DNA of 64,000 nucleotides from Dirofilaria immitis (lineage: Eukaryota; Nematoda; Chromadorea; Rhabditida; Onchocercidae): the NCBI GenBank assembly GCA_024305405.1, contig JAKNDB010000098.1:1391501-1455500 (forward strand). Reading direction: 5' to 3'. Under the pieces are notes generated by a model. The model had not been told where the DNA came from. It did no database searches and saw nothing but the letters and a program-made list of their open reading frames with translations. A program made the translations under genes and the position numbers. Positions 12,801-26,916 of this stretch are shown here, in pieces (the first letter of the stretch is position 1; each line of letters opens with the position of its first letter).

Positions 12801-15800
12801 ATTTTACGATGAAAGATTAAATCTTTGCAAATTTAATGATTTCGTCGAAGGATAATTAATCATATTGATTTTTTTATTGATTAAAGAATTGATTAAAATA
12901 TCAAACAAAAACGTATATGCTTGAATAAAATTCGAATAGATTTTTTTTTCAATTAATTTTACTCGAGTTTTTCGTCCATCCCTTAATTTTTGCAAAACTT
13001 ATGCATATGCTTTTTGATCGATCAAAAATATTTCTTTGATCAATCAATATATCATTATGATCATAAAATTCATATGTATGTTTGTGAGACAAGCAATAAT
13101 TGAGATATTATAATTCAAGAATCATAATACTTTGTATATTTATTTTAGTAATAATAATATATGGAACTGAAAATAAATTTGAAATTTTAATAAATTTTCG
13201 AAATGAAAAATTACAAATTAATATATTTCCTTTTTCTTTTCTTAACTTTCTTTTTTTGCCTGAACAAAAATTGATTACTGTAATAGATTAGAAGATATCG
13301 TAATCTTTTATAACTTAAAATCATATATGGTATATATAGTATATATTTTATCGAATAATTTAAAAATTATTCGATAAAAAAATTTTTTTGCAAAAATTAA
13401 AAAATAGTTTAAAAACTAAAATTATTAGAAAAATATATTTTTTATGTTTTATTGATTTTTTAAATTTTATTAAGGGAATAAAAAATGAAAAAAATCATAA
13501 AATAGTATTTATAAGAAGAACTAATCTAAAAAAATGAAAGAAATTTTTTGCTTTCAGAAAAAAATAGGAAAAGATTTGAAATTTATCAAATAACCTTTCT
13601 TTTCGTCATAATTACTATAATTAAATAATATTTTAATACTGCCTTTTCAATACCATAAAAATAAATTGAAATCAAACTGATCATACATTTGATTAAATTT
13701 TGTATAACGGTAGCACAAATAAGAGATAATATTTTTTTGAAAACGATTAATAATTGATAATTGAGTAAAAATTATGATAAATGATAAAGATGAAGAAATG
13801 AATAACGAAAACAGAATTAAACAAATGATGAAGAAAGAAATGTGGCGAAAAGATAAGGATGTAGGAAATGATAAGATTTACGATGATAAAAATTGATAAA
13901 ATATTTACATATTAGGCTTATATGCTTACTTATTTTTCTTTATAAATCAAATTTCTTTTCTTATTTATAAAAGAGAAACTTTTGATATTTTGGGTTAAAA
14001 ATAAAAGGAAAAATTTTTTGCATTTTTAAAATTTCAAAAATAAAAATGAATTTGTGATTGAGTTAATAAAAATTTTTATGTACAAAACTACCAAATTGTA
14101 ATTTGGTATTATTATAAATGAAACGAAGAAAGTTTAACTTTTAAAGAAACTTCAAGAAATTCTAAAATTTGTTTGACAGCGATGAAAGATATCTTAATTG
14201 ATATCATCGATGAAAGATCAAATAAATTATATGGCAAAATTAATCTAAATTAAAAATTAAACAATTTTTTTCAAATCAAAAAGTATGTCAGCATGAATGT
14301 ATCATAACGAAAAGAAGATTGTAAACTGAATGATTGCTAAAAAGATATCTGCAAAAATAGAATTGAAATGAAGTGAAAAAAATAAAGTGAAAGATGAAAT
14401 GATTATTGAATAATTCAATTTTGAGTACTATTTTTTATCAATGATAAGATTTTTGAATGATTACATCAATTTGACACCTTTCAATCGATTACATCAAATA
14501 GAAAAATAAAATATAATCGAAATTTCGAATTAAAATATTGTTATTTTCATAAAATTATCAAAAAGCACCGAAATTTATTTGATCCGATTTACAATATTAC
14601 GATACAAAAAAATCAGATCAAGCCTTATCTCGATTAATTGTTGTTCTTCTCGATTGCGATAAAAATTGTTATCCATTGAACATAATTTTTATCAATGTTT
14701 TGCAATAATCTTAACAATTCTTGTCAATCAAAAGGTCTTCATCAAAATTTAAAAAAATCAAAATTCTCGAAAATCGATTATTTGAAAATAAACTTAGAAT
14801 TTCGAGAAAATTTAGCTCGAGGAATATTCAAAAAAATTTCTTTTAAATATCTCAAAATTTATAAATTTTTACGAAGTAAAAACAAATTGAATTCTTTTTT
14901 TAGAAAAATCAATTAGAAAAAAAGCGATAAATAAAAATAGGAATGAATCTATTTTAGATAATTATCCAAAAAAAAAAAAGAAAATAAAACTTGTATTTCA
15001 ATTTTTAAAGTCAACTTTTTAATTATTAATTAAAAGGTGAAATATTAGAAAAAAATTGCGAAAAAAAACGAATTTTCCGAAGAAATAAATTAAATTCAAG
15101 AAAAAGCTTGAAAACGAAAAAAAAAAGATATATTTCAAAGTTATTGTAATACATCAAAGTATACAGGTAACGCCAGGTAACGCATTATTTTTCATTTCAT
15201 TAATTTTTTTTTTTAATTTTACTCCAAATAAAAAAAAGGCATCATCCTAATTTGAATTTATTTTTTTCTTCTTTTGTCCTTTTTTGACTGTAATTAAACA
15301 AAAATGATAAAGTTTGGTTCTATTTATGAGAAGGACGAAAACAAAAAAAAAGAAAAGAAAAGAGAAAAAAAACAAAAACAAGAATACTTCGCAATACTAA
15401 AAAGAACTTATTTTTAATGAAAAGATTAAATAATTTGAAGTGACAATTTAAAATAATTCGTTTTTATTTGCATCTTACTTTTGTTTTAAATTAAAAATAA
15501 TTGGGAAAAAAAATTGAAATTTCTTAATCAATTATCACGTATCATTTTGTTAAATTTTTTTATTAACAAAATATTAGAATTAGCAATGATAATGATATAA
15601 TTAGGAAAAAAAAGGAAATAAAACATTAAATCTAATGATAAATTTTATAATTTTAATTCTTTAATTATTAAATTTTTTTCATCATCATTTCTTCATTTTT
15701 TTATTTTCAAATTTTTAATTTTTATTTTCCAAAACTTTTACATTGATTATTTGCAACTTGACAAGTTGCCATATTAAAATGTCTTATCAATTTTTTTGAT

Positions 15801-18229
15801 TTATTCAAAATTAATTTGAAACATTTATTGAGAAATAAATATATCGTCACATTTCTTTTATCTTCCTTATACATTCTGTGATAATTATCTGATTTTTTAA
15901 TTGGTTAAAAAATAGTTTGAAACTATTAATTTTTAAAATATTTTCATAGAAATAAACATTTTTATTTTTATGAAAATATTTTGCAATAATTTGTCAATTT
16001 TAATTTATTCAAAATTAATTTAAAATACTAATTTGAAATAACATTTTTAATATTTTTATCCAATTAATTTTAATTTGCCTTAAACAATTTAAATACTAAT
16101 TTTTAAGAATACTTTAACAAATTAATTAATTAGTCAATCAATTAATTGATTGATATTTAAATCAATCAATCGATTAACATTTATGTGAATGCTTTTTAAT
16201 TTTTGTTAAAGTTTTAAAATAGAAATATATACTTTGTTGTTTGTTTCATTTTTTCCTCTCCTTAAAAATATTATTAACCTGGTTTTATTTAAAAAAAAAT
16301 GGGAGACAAGAAAAAGGCAATATAAAAAAATAAGAAATGAAATTGATATATTACTTCAATTAAAATAAACAGGAAATTGAAATGCTAGCATAGATATTTT
16401 ACCTTTCCATCAATTTAAATACAAAGTTTGTTTTATTTGATTTTTTTTCTCATTTTACCATCAAAAATTGAAAACGATAAATATCATATCATTATCAAAA
16501 AATTATACTTATTTAATAATACTATGGTACCTATTTGAGGGATAATTTTTTAATTTCTTTAATTTATACCAGTTTAACTATTGGAAAAGATAGGAATGGA
16601 TATTTGCTGCGTAAATTTAATTTCAAATTTAGAATTAGTAATTGCGAAATGCAAGTAAATAAGTGATAAAGGATAAATGATAAACAAGCAAAGAAAATCA
16701 AGATGAACGATAGCAAATGAAAAATCAGAAAAAGCTTTTATAAAAAGATAAGAGATAAATAAACGATAAAAAAACGCTAAATTAAAAAGAATTTTTACAA
16801 ATGATAAAAGATAAAATAATGATAAGAAATGAAAAATCAAAAAGAAAATAATCAACTGTTTGGAATGAAAATTTAAATTTTGTAAGGAAATTTTATAAAA
16901 GCTTACTACTAAATTTCTAATTTAAAAAATTTATTTAAAATTAAATTAATAACTTAAAATTAATCTAATTTTAATTCATTTTCGATAGCATTTAGTTGAT
17001 TATTTTCAAAAATTATTTTTTTGAAAAAGGAAAAAATCAGAAATAATAATATAATTGTGATAAATTTATTTTTGCAAATATTATTATTTCATTTTTATTT
17101 GAATACAATAATATTTAGTTACTTTCATTTTATTTAAATCCATTCCGTTACTTCATTTAATGATTTGGGAACGATTAACATGCAATTATTTGATACTATC
17201 ATTATCATATCATTAAATATCAAACTTAAATGAAAGTAATTTCATAAATCTATGCATAATTTTGCTAATAATCGTAATAATTTTGTTTTCTTTAATTTTT
17301 TTATAATTTAATTTTTTGACAAAATTTGATAATATGAAATACTTTTTATAATATTTTCGAGCTTTTCTTCAATATCGTTTTTTTGGTAGAAAAAAATTAA
17401 TTATTAATATTTATCAAGTTTAATCACTGCAAATTGAATATAATTTAGAACTTATTGATATTTACACTAATCATAATATTTGTTAATTATTTGTTATTTA
17501 ATTTGAAAAAATTAATTATTATAATTTGAATATTATTTAGAACTAATCGATAATTACATTAATCATGACATTTATTAATTATTATTAATTAATATAATTT
17601 AAATCTAATTTAAAACATATTGCTACTTCCTTATTTAAAATAATATTTTAAGTAATTATCATTTTTTTCCTAAAATATATTTTCGTTTATTTTTATATTT
17701 ATTAGTAATGCATGTGTAATTTGCTAAAAGGAAGTTATTGAATCACAATGATTAGAATAATTAATTAAAATTAATTAATTAGAATTAATCAATTAGAATT
17801 AACAAAATTACAATTGATTTTCATACATCAATAATAAACCAATCATTTCCGGTTAACATTTGCATTTTTCAAATTAATTATTTCAAAATAAAAGGACTAA
17901 ATAAACGATAGATTGTTTAATTTTTATTGTTTTTTTTTATTTTTTTCATTTTTACAATTAATTTTTGCAATATTTTCTTTTTTTTGTAATAAAATAAAAA
18001 TTTATCTTTGCAACAATGCAAATTGATAAAATAAATCAAAAATTTTTCTCTTTTTCTTTTTAATCCTATACATTCTCATATATATATATATATATGTGTT
18101 TTATTTTTTCTTTCCAATCTATTAATTATAATTAAATCTTAAAATTATTGAATAAAAAAATTGTAAATTAAAAGTTAATAAAAGATTTGCTTTTTTTTCA
18201 TGCAAATATTAATTAATATTACTTCAGAT
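9891..18229. other. Gene-poor AT-rich interval
   Basis: Apart from the microsatellites at 10.1–10.3 kb I see no supportable coding exon. Open frames here are short, low-complexity (K/N/F/I-rich) and unspliced. Small oddities are an 18-bp perfect palindrome around GATCGATC at 13011–13028 and two 15-bp minus-strand stretches flanked by good splice consensus at 12361–12375 and 12494–12508. A short (TA)n lies near 18080–18096. Confidence 0.5.
10058..10290. repeat. T16 run, GAT-type and GA microsatellites
   Basis: A T16 run near 10060–10076 is followed by a GAT/GAC trinucleotide tract (about 10167–10204) and a GA dinucleotide tract (about 10234–10275). Simple sequence only. Confidence 0.85.
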
Positions 18230-18610
18230 TTGATATCAAATATATTATCATTTTTAATTCAATCATTATCAAACATGTTTCCATTTTTAAATCAATAATC
18301 AAACATATGTTATCACTTTTAAATTCAATAATCAAATGTGCTAATCACATTTAGATTCAATAATCAAATATGTTGTCACTTTTAAATTCAATTATCAAAT
18401 ATGCTGTCAACTGTGGATTTAACAGGTTTCTGACATCTTTACTAATCAAATATGTTGTCACCTTTAAATTCAATTATCAAATATTGTTGTCACTCTTAGA
18501 TTCAACAGGATGTTGTGTCATCTTTAAATTCAATAATCAAATATGCTATCACCTTTAGATTTGACAAGATACTTGTCACATTTCGATTAAATTATCATCG
18601 CTAAATTGAA
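18230..18610. repeat. Minisatellite, ~30–60 bp units
   Basis: About ten imperfect copies of a unit like TTCAATAATCAAATATG followed by CTATCACTTTTAAA or TTGTCACTTTTAAA. Unit length varies, giving an old, degraded tandem array. Confidence 0.7.
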
Positions 18611-21600
18611 TGTAAATTAAACATACTGTCACTTTAGCAATTTCAACATCTAATAAATTGTCATCAAACAAATTATATTGCCTTTTTTTTCTATCATTTC
18701 ATCAACATTTCATTTGTAATTGATAAGAAATTTATGTTATCTGGAAGGTAAAGCATATTTTTGTTGTCGAAAAAAATAATTATTACTTGGGAAAAGAAAT
18801 GAAAGAAATGCCGTAAACGATAAATTTCTCATATTTCCCGTCCTTGGAAAACAAAATTCAGTGTAAAAAGAAGGCAAAAGAAAGTTAAGGATTGATCAAG
18901 AATTTATAATGAAAATCAAAAATAACTTCATTGATAGCTTATCATTAAAATTAATCAACAAATTAATGTTTGGAGATTTTATGAAGCATTATTAATAATT
19001 ATTGTTAATATCATTAATAAAATTATCGTATCAAACATTAGTAGAAAGACGACAGATCTATTTTTTTCTTAAATCGTAAAGTTCAAAAGATAACCTTGAG
19101 AAGTTTATCAAACTTAAAATCTAAAGGTTTGTTTAAAATTAAAAATTAATTCATAGAATGAGAAGCAAACTATTCCAGAATTTATTATTCCAAATTAGTA
19201 ACAAACGAATTATCATTAATCATTTAACTTATGTGCAAATTAAAATTAATTAATACTAAAAATTTTTTTAAATATTATGCAAAGATTTTGTAATTTTATG
19301 AGTAGGTGATCGAGAAGTCATCTTGTCAAACTTTAATATTTTCTAATTACATTCTTGAACTGTTATTTACTTCCAGGTTACGTTCTTAAACTTCATTTTT
19401 GATGGCAAAAGGTAAAGATTCATTTATAAAATTTAAATTATGCAATTAAATATTAGTATCAATTTTAGAAATGCAAAAGAAATATAGGTATCTTTGTTTT
19501 ATTCCAAAAAGCTTTTTTCTTTAATTATAATTTTATGATCCATTCTCATCTATGAAGATTAATTACCATCTCTTATCATAACTAATATATTAAAATAAAA
19601 ACAAAAAAATTATTTTGTAATGGCTAATTTCTTAATGATTATAAAAATTAATTACAATTAATCTTAAATTTTATATAATCGCTATGAAAAAGCGAAAAAT
19701 TTTTATTTTATACCTTTTTCTCAACATTCACTTAAAAAACAAAAAGAATACGATCATATCAAACAAAAATTACGACTGAAAAAAAAATTTTTTTATCTTT
19801 AAAGCAGAACGAAAAGCAAAACAGGTTTAATTTGTTTTTTACATTTTTTAATAATTTAAGTTTTTTAATTCTGTTTTTACTAAAATGTCAAAATAAACAA
19901 GTTTATTCTTTTTTTAGATGTTTTTGATAATTATATTCCGTAAAATTCTGATAATTTAAATAAATTTTATTAATATCAAAAAATTTAGCATTAATAGCAT
20001 TTGTTTTTTATTTGGTAAAATTTATTTAATATTAGAAAAGTTTTAAAAAAAAGAGAATAGATTCAAAATTTCAGTATTTTCTGAATAAAAAAATATGCAA
20101 AAATTTTAACATTTGATAAAATGTAGTTGCACGCAGTGATTTTATGAAATAAGCATAAAATATAAAACGAAAAATCTACAAAATATAATCAAACTTCGAA
20201 AGTTCATATTTAACAAGAAGGAAGTAATGGTATTTTACTATGATTCTTAATCGACAAATGTTTGGATTTTCAAATCTGCAAAATGATTGCAAAATTTTAG
20301 CAAAAATCTAACATTTTAATTTTGCTGATAATCTCAGCGAAATGATAAAATATTTAAATCAGTTTTTTTTAATTATATTATTATTATACCATTTCTGCAA
20401 ATTTTTAATTGTTTATTTTTCAATATAATTAAAAATTCAATAAATTTATGTCGGATATCATTTATAATTAACGTAATTGAAGCATCTGAAGATAACTCTG
20501 TCAAATGTAAGTTGTATTTTATTACCATAAATATTTTTAATTTTTCGTCCACACAGATTTTCTAACATCATTGCATTTGAATGAATATAACTGATTGAGA
20601 AAGTACAGCATATGATTTTTATAGCGTTTTCACCATTCACATAGCTAATGTTCTACAGTATGCATTTCAGACTACTGTGTGAGAGACATACCGTAGTACA
20701 AGATATCATTAATGAGCAAGGAGCCATAATTTTTAAAATTATATACCTATCAAATGTTTTATCGGAAATAACTGCAAATATGTCATATATGCAAAAAAAT
20801 TGACTTAATTAATTTAATTAAAATTATTTTAGTAAGTATATTTAAATTAATTTAACAATTGCTAATTATTTAAATACATTTCCAATTTTAAACATTTCCC
20901 TTCTTTCATTCTGTAATATTATTTCAAATTAAATTATACAGTAAATTGTCATTTTTACTCAAATAAATTTAAAAAGAAATGATTTATATTTTGTGCGTAT
21001 TAGTCGAAAGTTTTTTAATTAATATTTTATTCGTAGAAATTAGCAAATAATTTTCGTTTTTGTTTTTTAAATTCTATGCAAAAATCATTCATATTTGATA
21101 AATAATTTTAAATTCAAATCTTAACATTCGGTTAAAATAAATGAAAGGAACGAAGTGAAATTAATAGTGTAAAATTTAATTCATATTTGTTGAATATCGA
21201 AATTTTAAAAAAAAGTTTATTTGAATTATAAAAACAGGGCGAAAAAAATTGTTATTCGGCGCCTTTCTGGCGCCAAATAAACGATTCTTCGCCATCGCCG
21301 TAAAATTTTTTTCGTCACTTTTTTTTGTTTTTCTTAAATAACAATCATATATTTTATTTTATCACTAAATAAGTGCTTTTCTTCAATCTTCATTTTAGAT
21401 TGAATTGATGGATTTTCCAGACGGCGAGAAATTTTTTTTGAAGCCGTTTTCGCTAAAAGTATTATTCAATAATTAAATTTAAAAAAAAAAGTTGAATTTA
21501 TCAAAGTAATGCAATTGGGGACTATTTGGCAGTTAAAAATATTTTTTCAATAATTGCGTAATAAAAACAAAAATTTAAATTGTAAAAATAATAAAATGGG

Positions 21601-22389
21601 AACTATTCGACATAATCAAACTATTTTGATTTTATTGAATGAATAAAAGATGCTATTTTATATATTTTCCAAATATTTTAATTAAAAAATATTTTTTAAT
21701 AAATTTATTTTTATCAAATTTATATCATTTCTCAAAATATAATTTGTTAAAAAGATAAATCTTTTTTATTCATAATTTATTGAACTTTGTAAAAATTATT
21801 TATCAAATATTTATAAAAATAGACGATAATATAAAACTTATTCAATATTATAGCCTTTCAAATTATTTGTTTTACGCCTTAGTTGGCTTAGTTTATAATG
21901 AATAATATCATATACCATTGTTTTTCTTTCTGTAATTAAAGCCTTAAAAAATAACAAGGATAAAAAAAAAGAAGTTGATAATATTTTAAACGGACCAAAG
22001 AGCCAATAATAACAATATTGGCAGCAAAGAAATATATGGCCAATTTACTGAAATTTTTGGCACTTCGAATTTTTTTAAATATAATTAACAGAAAATTTCG
22101 AACTTTATAAACATTGTGGAACATGCTTTGTAACAATACATCGAGAAATTAAATTTAATATCGTTATCATTTCTTATCAAGCATTAAGCCATATCACATT
22201 TGATAAAATGAAATATATCATGAATATTGTGATTATTCAATAATTATCTTGACATGTTATGTATCAACATTTATGATTAGCAAATAATTACAAAAGTTGA
22301 ATTATATTTTCGTGAAAATTTTTAGGGTACCATTTTCAAAGCATACTTCTATCATAGTAAAAGAAAATAGTTAATTTTAATTAATTATC
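18611..22389. other. Gene-poor AT-rich interval with one GC-rich hairpin
   Basis: No exon with convincing coding content. The only compositional exception is a GC-rich patch at about 21250–21310 containing a 12-bp-arm inverted repeat, listed separately. Confidence 0.5.
21252..21280. other. GC-rich inverted repeat (hairpin)
   Basis: TTATTCGGCGCC, a 5-base loop TTTCT, then GGCGCCAAATAA: 11 of 12 positions pair. It stands out in DNA that is otherwise nearly free of GC runs. No box sequences point to a known RNA class. Confidence 0.6.
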
Positions 22390-22965
22390 ATGTTATAACG
22401 AAACTTTCAATTATAATTCAATGTTTTAGAAATATAAAGATATCAAAAATATTCCAATTGTAATTTAATTTTTGAAAGGATGAAAATGAAAAAATGTCCA
22501 AAGGCATTCCGAATTCTCGAGAAATATTTTCTAATAAGATGATAAAATGCTTAAAAAAAACATTCTGATTACAATTCAATTTTTTGAACGATAAAAATGA
22601 TAAAATATGAAAGAGCATTCTAAATTCTCGAGAAATATTTTTAATAAATTCATATTATATTAAAATAAAATTATCTAAATTTAATCAACTATCATATTGC
22701 AACAAAGTTCTCCAATTATGATTCAATTTATGGGAAAAATGAAAACGACGAAATGTCAAAAATACTCCAAATTCTTGAAAAATATTTTTCAACAAGTTAA
22801 GTTGCTGTCGTTTTAGCATAATTTATTTCTGTCATATTAAAAAAAATTTTCTAATTTTAAGTCATCGATTCATATTTGTAAAAATTTTTCAAATTATAAT
22901 TCAGTTTTTGGAATTTGATAAAAATGATAAAATTTAAGAGAAACATTCAACAATAATTATTTGAA
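22390..22965. repeat. Degenerate ~120-bp tandem repeat
   Basis: Four to five imperfect units share TTCCAATTATAATTCAATTTTTG, then GAAAAATGAAAATGA, AAATGTC, GCATTCCAAATTC and TCGAGAAATATTTTTAATAA. The clearest copies begin near 22455, 22560 and 22700. No coding sense is seen. Confidence 0.55.
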
Positions 22966-25485
22966 TAAATGAAGAGAGAAGACCCAAAATGGAGGAAACA
23001 AAAATTGAAAAGTATTCAAAACTTGTTGGTAACAAAATTTTTTGGGAAAGAAAAAAGTAAGGAAAAATGAAACGCAAACTTTACTATTTCGTCGATGCAA
23101 AAAAGTATGGAATTTTGTTACTGCTACTTTGTGTACAAAAATTTACTTTAGTTTTTTACGAAGTTTCATTCATTATTAATTGTGTAAAATTTAAGCTAAC
23201 TTATTAAATGCCTAATCATTTTGTCATATTCTTTTTGTTAATTTAAATTAAATTAGTTTTAGTTAATTATTTTTATCATAACTAAAATTCGCCTTGTTCT
23301 TTTTCATTGATCGATAAATTAATTCGTAAATTCCTACGAAATGCAAAGCTAAAAATGAATGATAAAATAAGCGATTATTTTAAAATTTTGGTCTCATTAA
23401 ATTGCTCAAAAAAACAAACACTTGGAAAGTTTCATCCATTGCTGATTTGATTACATTGATAATTTTTAAATCGTGAAGATCGAAATTTTTGGAAATAATT
23501 AAAATTTTGTCAAGAATTTTTTCAAAATTCTTTCCTTCTTTTCCATTTTGATAGCATTTGAAACGATATAATTTAGTGTTAATTACCACAAAATATTACG
23601 TTTTTTTATTTCAGTTATTGCATTACCAAATTATTTGTGAATGCATTCAAATCGACAATAATAAGTATGAATTTTTTGGTGAAAAATGAAATAATAATTC
23701 AAAACAGTTGTGCTCAAGATTATCACCTGATTATTAAATTATCTCTTTGAAATACCAGTAATAGTAAAAGTTTTGTTGCCGAAAAAAATAAAAATAAAAA
23801 TTAAAACAAATTATTTTAGCAAATCGCAAAATTAATGAATTAAAAAAGAGTGATAATAAAGAAAAAGATTAATCGTTTTTAACATTATTAATTAATGATA
23901 ACAAAAGTCGACGGATAAGTGATTAATTTATTTTTAATTCTTGCTCATTAAACCGATCTTGAAATTTTCGAAAGAAAGAGAGGCAAAATTAAAACAATTT
24001 AACCTTTTCGAAAAATAATTCGCAGCTCATTTTTAGTTTTCTGTTTTTCTAATCTTTTTTACAAAATTTATTTATCACGATATTCGTTTATCATAAATGG
24101 ATCGGAAGAGTCGAAATAAAAAATTGCAAACCAATAGATGGGAAGTAAGAAAAATTTTTAAATTTCTTCTTTTTGCTACTAAAAACTTTTCCAATTCATT
24201 TTTTTGTTTGTTTACGAATTTTTCGAACAATCACAAAGGTTTTAATCAAATATAATTAATGAATTTGTTGTTTAATCTTTTTCCATTTCGCTTTTTTCTT
24301 TTTTATTCATTCGTCTTGCAAATGCACTATATTTTCATTGCCAATAAATGATAAAACGGTTATATTAGCCAACTATTACAATTAAAATGAAAGGTAAAAT
24401 TTTGATAATATCAAACTACGAATTTAAAATTGCAATTAACTTTAAAATTTTAAAGAATTAAAGAATGTTATTTTCTGTAAAATTTATTGATAATTTTGAA
24501 AATTTAAAAATGGAAAAATTTATTGTTAACTTTTTTCATAATGAGGCTATAATACTGAAAAAAAAGCTTTTCCTGATCATTAACTTTTAACTATGTGTCG
24601 AGAAAATTTTGCTTAGAAATTTTGTAGTGCCGAAATTTATAGTCTCGACATAGTTTCAGTTGAGCATTAAATCATTTCCTTTTTGAAAATAAGTTCAACA
24701 TATATTGTATTGTTATGCAAATGTAAATCATTTTTGAGTTGAAATGAACTTTGAACTATTTTAATTACCAATTTCAATTATTACTAAGCGAATAAAATCG
24801 AAAATGAGGAAGAAAATTGTAGCAGAAAGCAGTGTAAATTAGAAACTGAAGTTTTCAAAAATTTGATGGATGAAATGATTCGTAAATATTTGCGGTCAAA
24901 ATTTCGCTATCTTTTCCTAGTTCATAGTAATGGAAAAATTAATGCTATCATTAATACAAAAGTTATTTGAACTTTCTTTTTTTCCAGCATATTTCGATTT
25001 TTATAATGAATTTATCGAATTGCAAAAGGATGAGAAACAAACTCTTCAAACTTTTTTAAATGATAAATGATACTTCAAATTAACTTATCATCGTTTTGCG
25101 CTTGTTAAGTTTCAAGGAAATCATTTATTTAATACTTTGTTAATGATCAATATTTCGGCCATATTAGATATTTTGAATTAAATTAAAAATTGAATCTTTG
25201 CTTAGAATCTACGCAACAATTTACGTTTACTTTGCTTTTAAACTTTTTCATATATATATATATCAAATATATTTATATCACATTGTCTTCATGACATAAG
25301 CGTTTATCTATAATTTTATAAATGCATATATTACGTTTTCTCTTGCTTTTGCAAAATAGTATAATATCTTTATTCTTCTTTTGATTCATAAATTTTAGCA
25401 ATAAATAAACAAAATTAGAAAAATAAAATAATAAATGACGTTGGCATTGATATTGCAAAGTGCTTGATATATATTGTATGGGCGG
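22966..25485. other. Gene-poor AT-rich interval
   Basis: No supported exons. It contains the ~100-bp imperfect palindrome at 24574–24674, listed separately. Confidence 0.5.
24574..24674. other. Imperfect ~100-bp palindrome / long hairpin
   Basis: The left arm TGATCATTAAC…AACTATGTGTCGAGA pairs with the right arm TCTCGACATAGTTTCAGTTG…TTAAATCA. The inner AACTATGT(G)TCGAGA / TCTCGACATAGTT stem is complete except for one bulge. Arms are about 30–40 nt and the apical part about 35 nt. It could be a pre-miRNA-like hairpin or a tiny inverted-repeat element; sequence alone does not decide. Confidence 0.5.
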
Positions 25486-25905
25486 TTTTACTGTGCAATG
25501 TAAAATATGGCCTAAAATTGCACCGCCCCATTGTGTCTACGAGCTCTAACGAAGAGCTCCATTTCCACACATTAACAAAGGCGCTATTTCTTGTAGTCAC
25601 AAAATTATACCAAGATGTTCCATCCACGCTGAGGAAACAAAACCAAAACTGTTTTAAAAAGATGTGCTTCAATGAGGCAGATTGCATTAAGCTTGTTGAG
25701 CATTATTTGGTCATTTTCCCCTTTGAGTTATGGTATCGTCGTTAAAATTATTTTATTGATATCACTGAATTTGTATTATTGATATCGTAATCACTGCGTC
25801 AATTTACTGTAATAAAGGTTTAATTACCCAAGTTTAATGTGCAACCATTGAAAGGCAAAAGAATTGCCAATTTTTGTCACGGTTAAATATATCGGACATG
25901 TGCAC
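25486..25905 (+). repeat. SL1-containing dispersed cassette, copy 2
   Basis: Diverged copy of 2829–3265, same orientation. It keeps the upstream TATCACTGAATTTGTATTATTGAT block and the leader core at 25817. Overlapping short open frames on both strands inside it are not conserved in copy 1 and are not taken as genes. Confidence 0.7.
25817..25905 (+). ncRNA. Spliced-leader RNA-like gene (variant SL, possibly a pseudogene)
   Basis: The leader core GGTTTAATTACCCAAGTTT (25817–25835) is identical to SL1 for 19 nt, then reads AATGTG instead of GAGGT, so a GT is present at or near the donor position. It is followed by a hairpin GGCAAAAGAATTGCC and then AATTTTTG, which fits the Sm-binding site that follows a stem-loop in nematode SL RNAs. 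This order (leader, GT, stem-loop, Sm site) is what defines an SL RNA. The leader's last bases differ from SL1, so it is either a variant leader or a pseudogene. Confidence 0.55.
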
Positions 25906-26916
25906 TCTATTTACCAAAATTAATTCATTTCTTAAATGCTATAAAAATATCAGCCATCCGGGCTACAAATTCTGCCAGATTTTGAATATTGAAGCGATTA
26001 GATGCAATAAACAGCCAACAAAATTTTCAAATGCATAATAAAATTTAAATGTACTAAATTTATACCATTTTATCTCAAAAATATTGCTCTTTCCCACCAA
26101 AAAAAGAAACTTCTGATGGAGATGTCAAATGATAATTTTAGATAAATTTATTAGCGAAATCACGTATATGACATGTGAAATCAAATAGCAAAAATTACGA
26201 TCCATAGTGGATATAGTTTTAGGTGAGGAAAAATAATTAATTTCGTTTTTCATCAGTTCTTTACATCATTCCAGTATTGCAGTAGTCCCTAATACTAGAT
26301 ATTATTCGGCGAAAGGGTTTATCATTACTGATCACTCTTGATATTCAGCCAAATATTCTAACAAGAAGTTTTGATCAATGTGTAGTACTCACTGAATCTC
26401 TGTTTCAAGAGTAAACAATTAAAATATTTAAAAAAACATCACTAAGATTTTAAATCTGTCTCCTCCTATATCAGATATTAAAATTCCAATGTATATAATT
26501 GAATTAATGTTTAGGCAAATAATTAACAATAATTTACAGAAAGACGATGCCGTGCGAAAGATCTATCAATGAATAAACTAAATTCATTGCTTCTACACAT
26601 ACATTACCATCACAAATAAATTACATAAAACTGCTGCCAAAATAAATTCACGAACCAAGAAATGGAAAGATATTTTAATTTTGCATATCCACTCGACCTA
26701 CCCAAGTAGTAATAATGGGAGTGACGAAAGAGAAAATTCTGATTAATTATTGAAATATAAAATTAATTATTGAAATATAAATATATATAGCCCTTTCATA
26801 TACATACCTCTTTCGATCGTTTTGTGGATGAAACTGAATCCATTTTAATAAAACAGAGTGAAACAAATGAAAAAACTGTACAATTTTTGTGCAAGTTTAT
26901 AACATCGAATCTGATT
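25906..26916. other. Intergenic, no gene seen
   Basis: Downstream flank of the SDHB gene. It contains a short perfect duplication of ATTAATTATTGAAATATAAA near 26745–26785 and no supported exon. Confidence 0.5.

Noticed and set aside
16574..16855. 93-codon minus-strand hydrophobic frame
   Set aside because: Composition is typical of AT-rich noncoding DNA, with no domain and no splice partners.
25415..25745. 90–93 codon frames on both strands
   Set aside because: They lie in the SL-like cassette and are not preserved in the other copy.
2829..25905. The cassette pair as LTRs of one retroelement
   Set aside because: The copies are too diverged and 22.6 kb apart with no gag/pol between, and the SL1 and Sm-like sequences explain the conserved part better.
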